Shown here piece by piece: positions 42,296-43,124 of a stretch of DNA of 43,124 nucleotides. Position numbers and translations under genes: made by a program. Under the pieces are notes generated by a model, which saw only the letters and a list, made by a program, of their open reading frames with translations, did no database searches and had not been told where the DNA came from. This DNA is from a virus: positions 1 through 43,124 of the IMG/VR virus record IMGVR_UViG_3300042691_042807. The stretch is one strand, 5' to 3'. The number at the start of each line of letters is the position of its first letter. The stretch's first letter is position 1.

Positions 42296-42679
42296 ATGAA
42301 TTTAGTTATTTTAAAGGGTAATTTGGCTAGAGATCCTGAATTAAGGATGGTTGGTGGCGAAAAGCAAACAGCCGTTGTTAATTTTTCCATTGCTGTTAAT
42401 CGTGAATTTATACGAGCAAATGGAACTCTAGATAAGATTACAAGTTTCATTTCTTGTGAAGCCTGGGATAGCGGAGCAGAAGCGATTGCAAAGGCTTTAA
42501 AGAAGGGTGATCTAGTTCTAGTTGAAGGATCACTAAGAAATGATAGCTGGGAAAAGGATGGAGTAAAGCATAGTACTATTAAGGTTAGGGTAAATAATTT
42601 TGCTCCATTAGCAAAAGCTCGCAGCAAATCAGCGTCAAGCGAAAGCGATGCTGATGTAGAAGAAACAGTATCGTTCTAA
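42296..42679 (+). CDS. ssb: single-stranded DNA-binding protein
   Basis: 127 residues from ATG 42296, eight bases after AGGAG; the in-frame codon at 42260 lies in the leader and encodes non-conserved residues. OB fold: NLVILKGNLARDPELR, FSIAVNREF, FISCEAWDSGAEAI, LKKGDLVLVEGSLRNDSW, STIKVRVNNF. The tail ends in the acidic DADVEETVSF, a variant of the DDIPF-type tip that recruits partners. Has its own promoter and terminator. Confidence 0.93.
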   Translation: MNLVILKGNLARDPELRMVGGEKQTAVVNFSIAVNREFIRANGTLDKITSFISCEAWDSGAEAIAKALKKGDLVLVEGSLRNDSWEKDGVKHSTIKVRVNNFAPLAKARSKSASSESDADVEETVSF

Positions 42680-42680
42680 T

Positions 42681-42694
42681 TAATCAATTGATTA
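42681..42694. repeat. 14-bp perfect palindrome after ssb
   Basis: TAATCAATTGATTA reads the same on both strands and begins two bases after the ssb stop. It could be a protein-binding site or part of the termination region. Confidence 0.4.
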
Positions 42695-42708
42695 TTATTC
42701 TAGCAGTT

Positions 42709-42736
42709 AGGACATATCCATTGGTATGTCCTTTCT
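42709..42736 (+). terminator. rho-independent-like terminator of ssb
   Basis: AGGACATATC (42709-42718) pairs with GGTATGTCCT (42723-42732) around a CATT loop, 10 bp with one G-T pair, followed by TTCT. A short T tail makes it moderate in strength. Confidence 0.7.
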
Positions 42737-42763
42737 GTTATGAATATCAAAATAGGAATACTT

Positions 42764-43124
42764 ATGAAGAAAAGAATATTTATTTGTAATGAAGCTAGTT
42801 TTATAGCAAGTGGTTATGGTATACACGGTAAAGAACTTTTAACTAGACTTCATAATAGTGATAAATATGAGGTTGCAGAATTAGGCTGCTATTCAACAGT
42901 AAATGATCCTAGGATTCAAAATATACCATGGAAATTTTATCCTAATCTTCCTAAGCCTGATGATACTGAAAAGCTAAACGAATATAAAAGCAATGGAAAT
43001 AACCAATTCGGTCTTTGGAGATTTAATAAAGCTATAATAGATTTCAAGCCGCACATTGTTTTCGATGTTAGAGATTACTGGATGTATGCTTATCAAGAGA
43101 CTAGTCCTTTACGAAAATATTTTA
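42764..43124 (+). CDS. GT4-like glycosyltransferase (partial, right edge)
   Basis: ATG 42764 begins MKKRIFICNEASFIASGYGI, then GKELLTRLHNSDKYEVAEL and HIVFDVRDYWMYAYQE, the N-terminal lobe of group-1 transferases (compare the GGTGYGIT opening at 12017). The frame is open through the window end (120 codons). TAGGAA precedes the start. The catalytic lobe lies beyond the window. Confidence 0.75.
   Translation, partial: MKKRIFICNEASFIASGYGIHGKELLTRLHNSDKYEVAELGCYSTVNDPRIQNIPWKFYPNLPKPDDTEKLNEYKSNGNNQFGLWRFNKAIIDFKPHIVFDVRDYWMYAYQETSPLRKYF

Overview
The window is a stretch of an AT-rich (about 30% G+C by eye), tightly packed tailed-bacteriophage genome. Every gene I can support is on the + strand. 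Neighbouring genes commonly overlap by 4-35 bases, with many ATGA or TAATG junctions, and long non-coding gaps are absent. I see no tRNA or rRNA genes, no CRISPR array, no insertion sequence, and no integrase or repressor. The host cannot be named. Three sigma70-type promoters (near 170, 24687 and 42218) point to a host with an ordinary TTGACA/TATAAT housekeeping sigma factor.

Layout. (1) 1-1428: the tail of an upstream gene, a strong promoter, three small unknown genes and a macro-domain protein. (2) 1433-10142: a glycan cassette with several glycosyltransferases (including a tandem paralogous pair), four consecutive SAM-methyltransferase-like genes, and a DegT-type sugar aminotransferase next to an FdtA/QdtA-type sugar 3,4-ketoisomerase. 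(3) 10153-12020: a nucleoside deoxyribosyltransferase-like protein, a small protein and a GMP reductase, followed by a GT4 glycosyltransferase (12017-13132). (4) 13098-19513: proteins with virion-associated motifs, a ferritin-like protein, a phage sigma-like factor, a ClpP-like serine protease, a DeoC-like protein that lacks both active-site lysines, and a probable abundant structural protein followed by a strong hairpin. (5) 19612-24690: small membrane proteins, a jelly-roll-like structural protein, a papain-like cysteine peptidase and an exported zinc-finger protein; this is the most plausible lysis or envelope region. (6) 24722-28428: dCMP deaminase, class I ribonucleotide reductase (R2 then R1) and dUTPase. 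(7) 28510-42679: PhoH, HNH and other nucleases, RecA-like recombinase, DnaB-type helicase, DnaG-type primase, dNMP kinase, a Cas4/RecB-like nuclease, a DNA polymerase III alpha subunit split into two genes with a DEDD exonuclease between them, and SSB. A further glycosyltransferase runs off the right edge.

The replication genes form a nearly self-sufficient bacterial-type replisome, fed by the dNTP genes just upstream. The phage sigma-like factor may read a recurrent RGTGTAT element found in most of the short gaps between 18.9 and 28.5 kb. The points I would follow first are the split polymerase with its embedded exonuclease, the DeoC-like pseudoenzyme coupled to a ClpP-like protease, the papain-like peptidase/membrane-protein island, and the RGTGTAT element.
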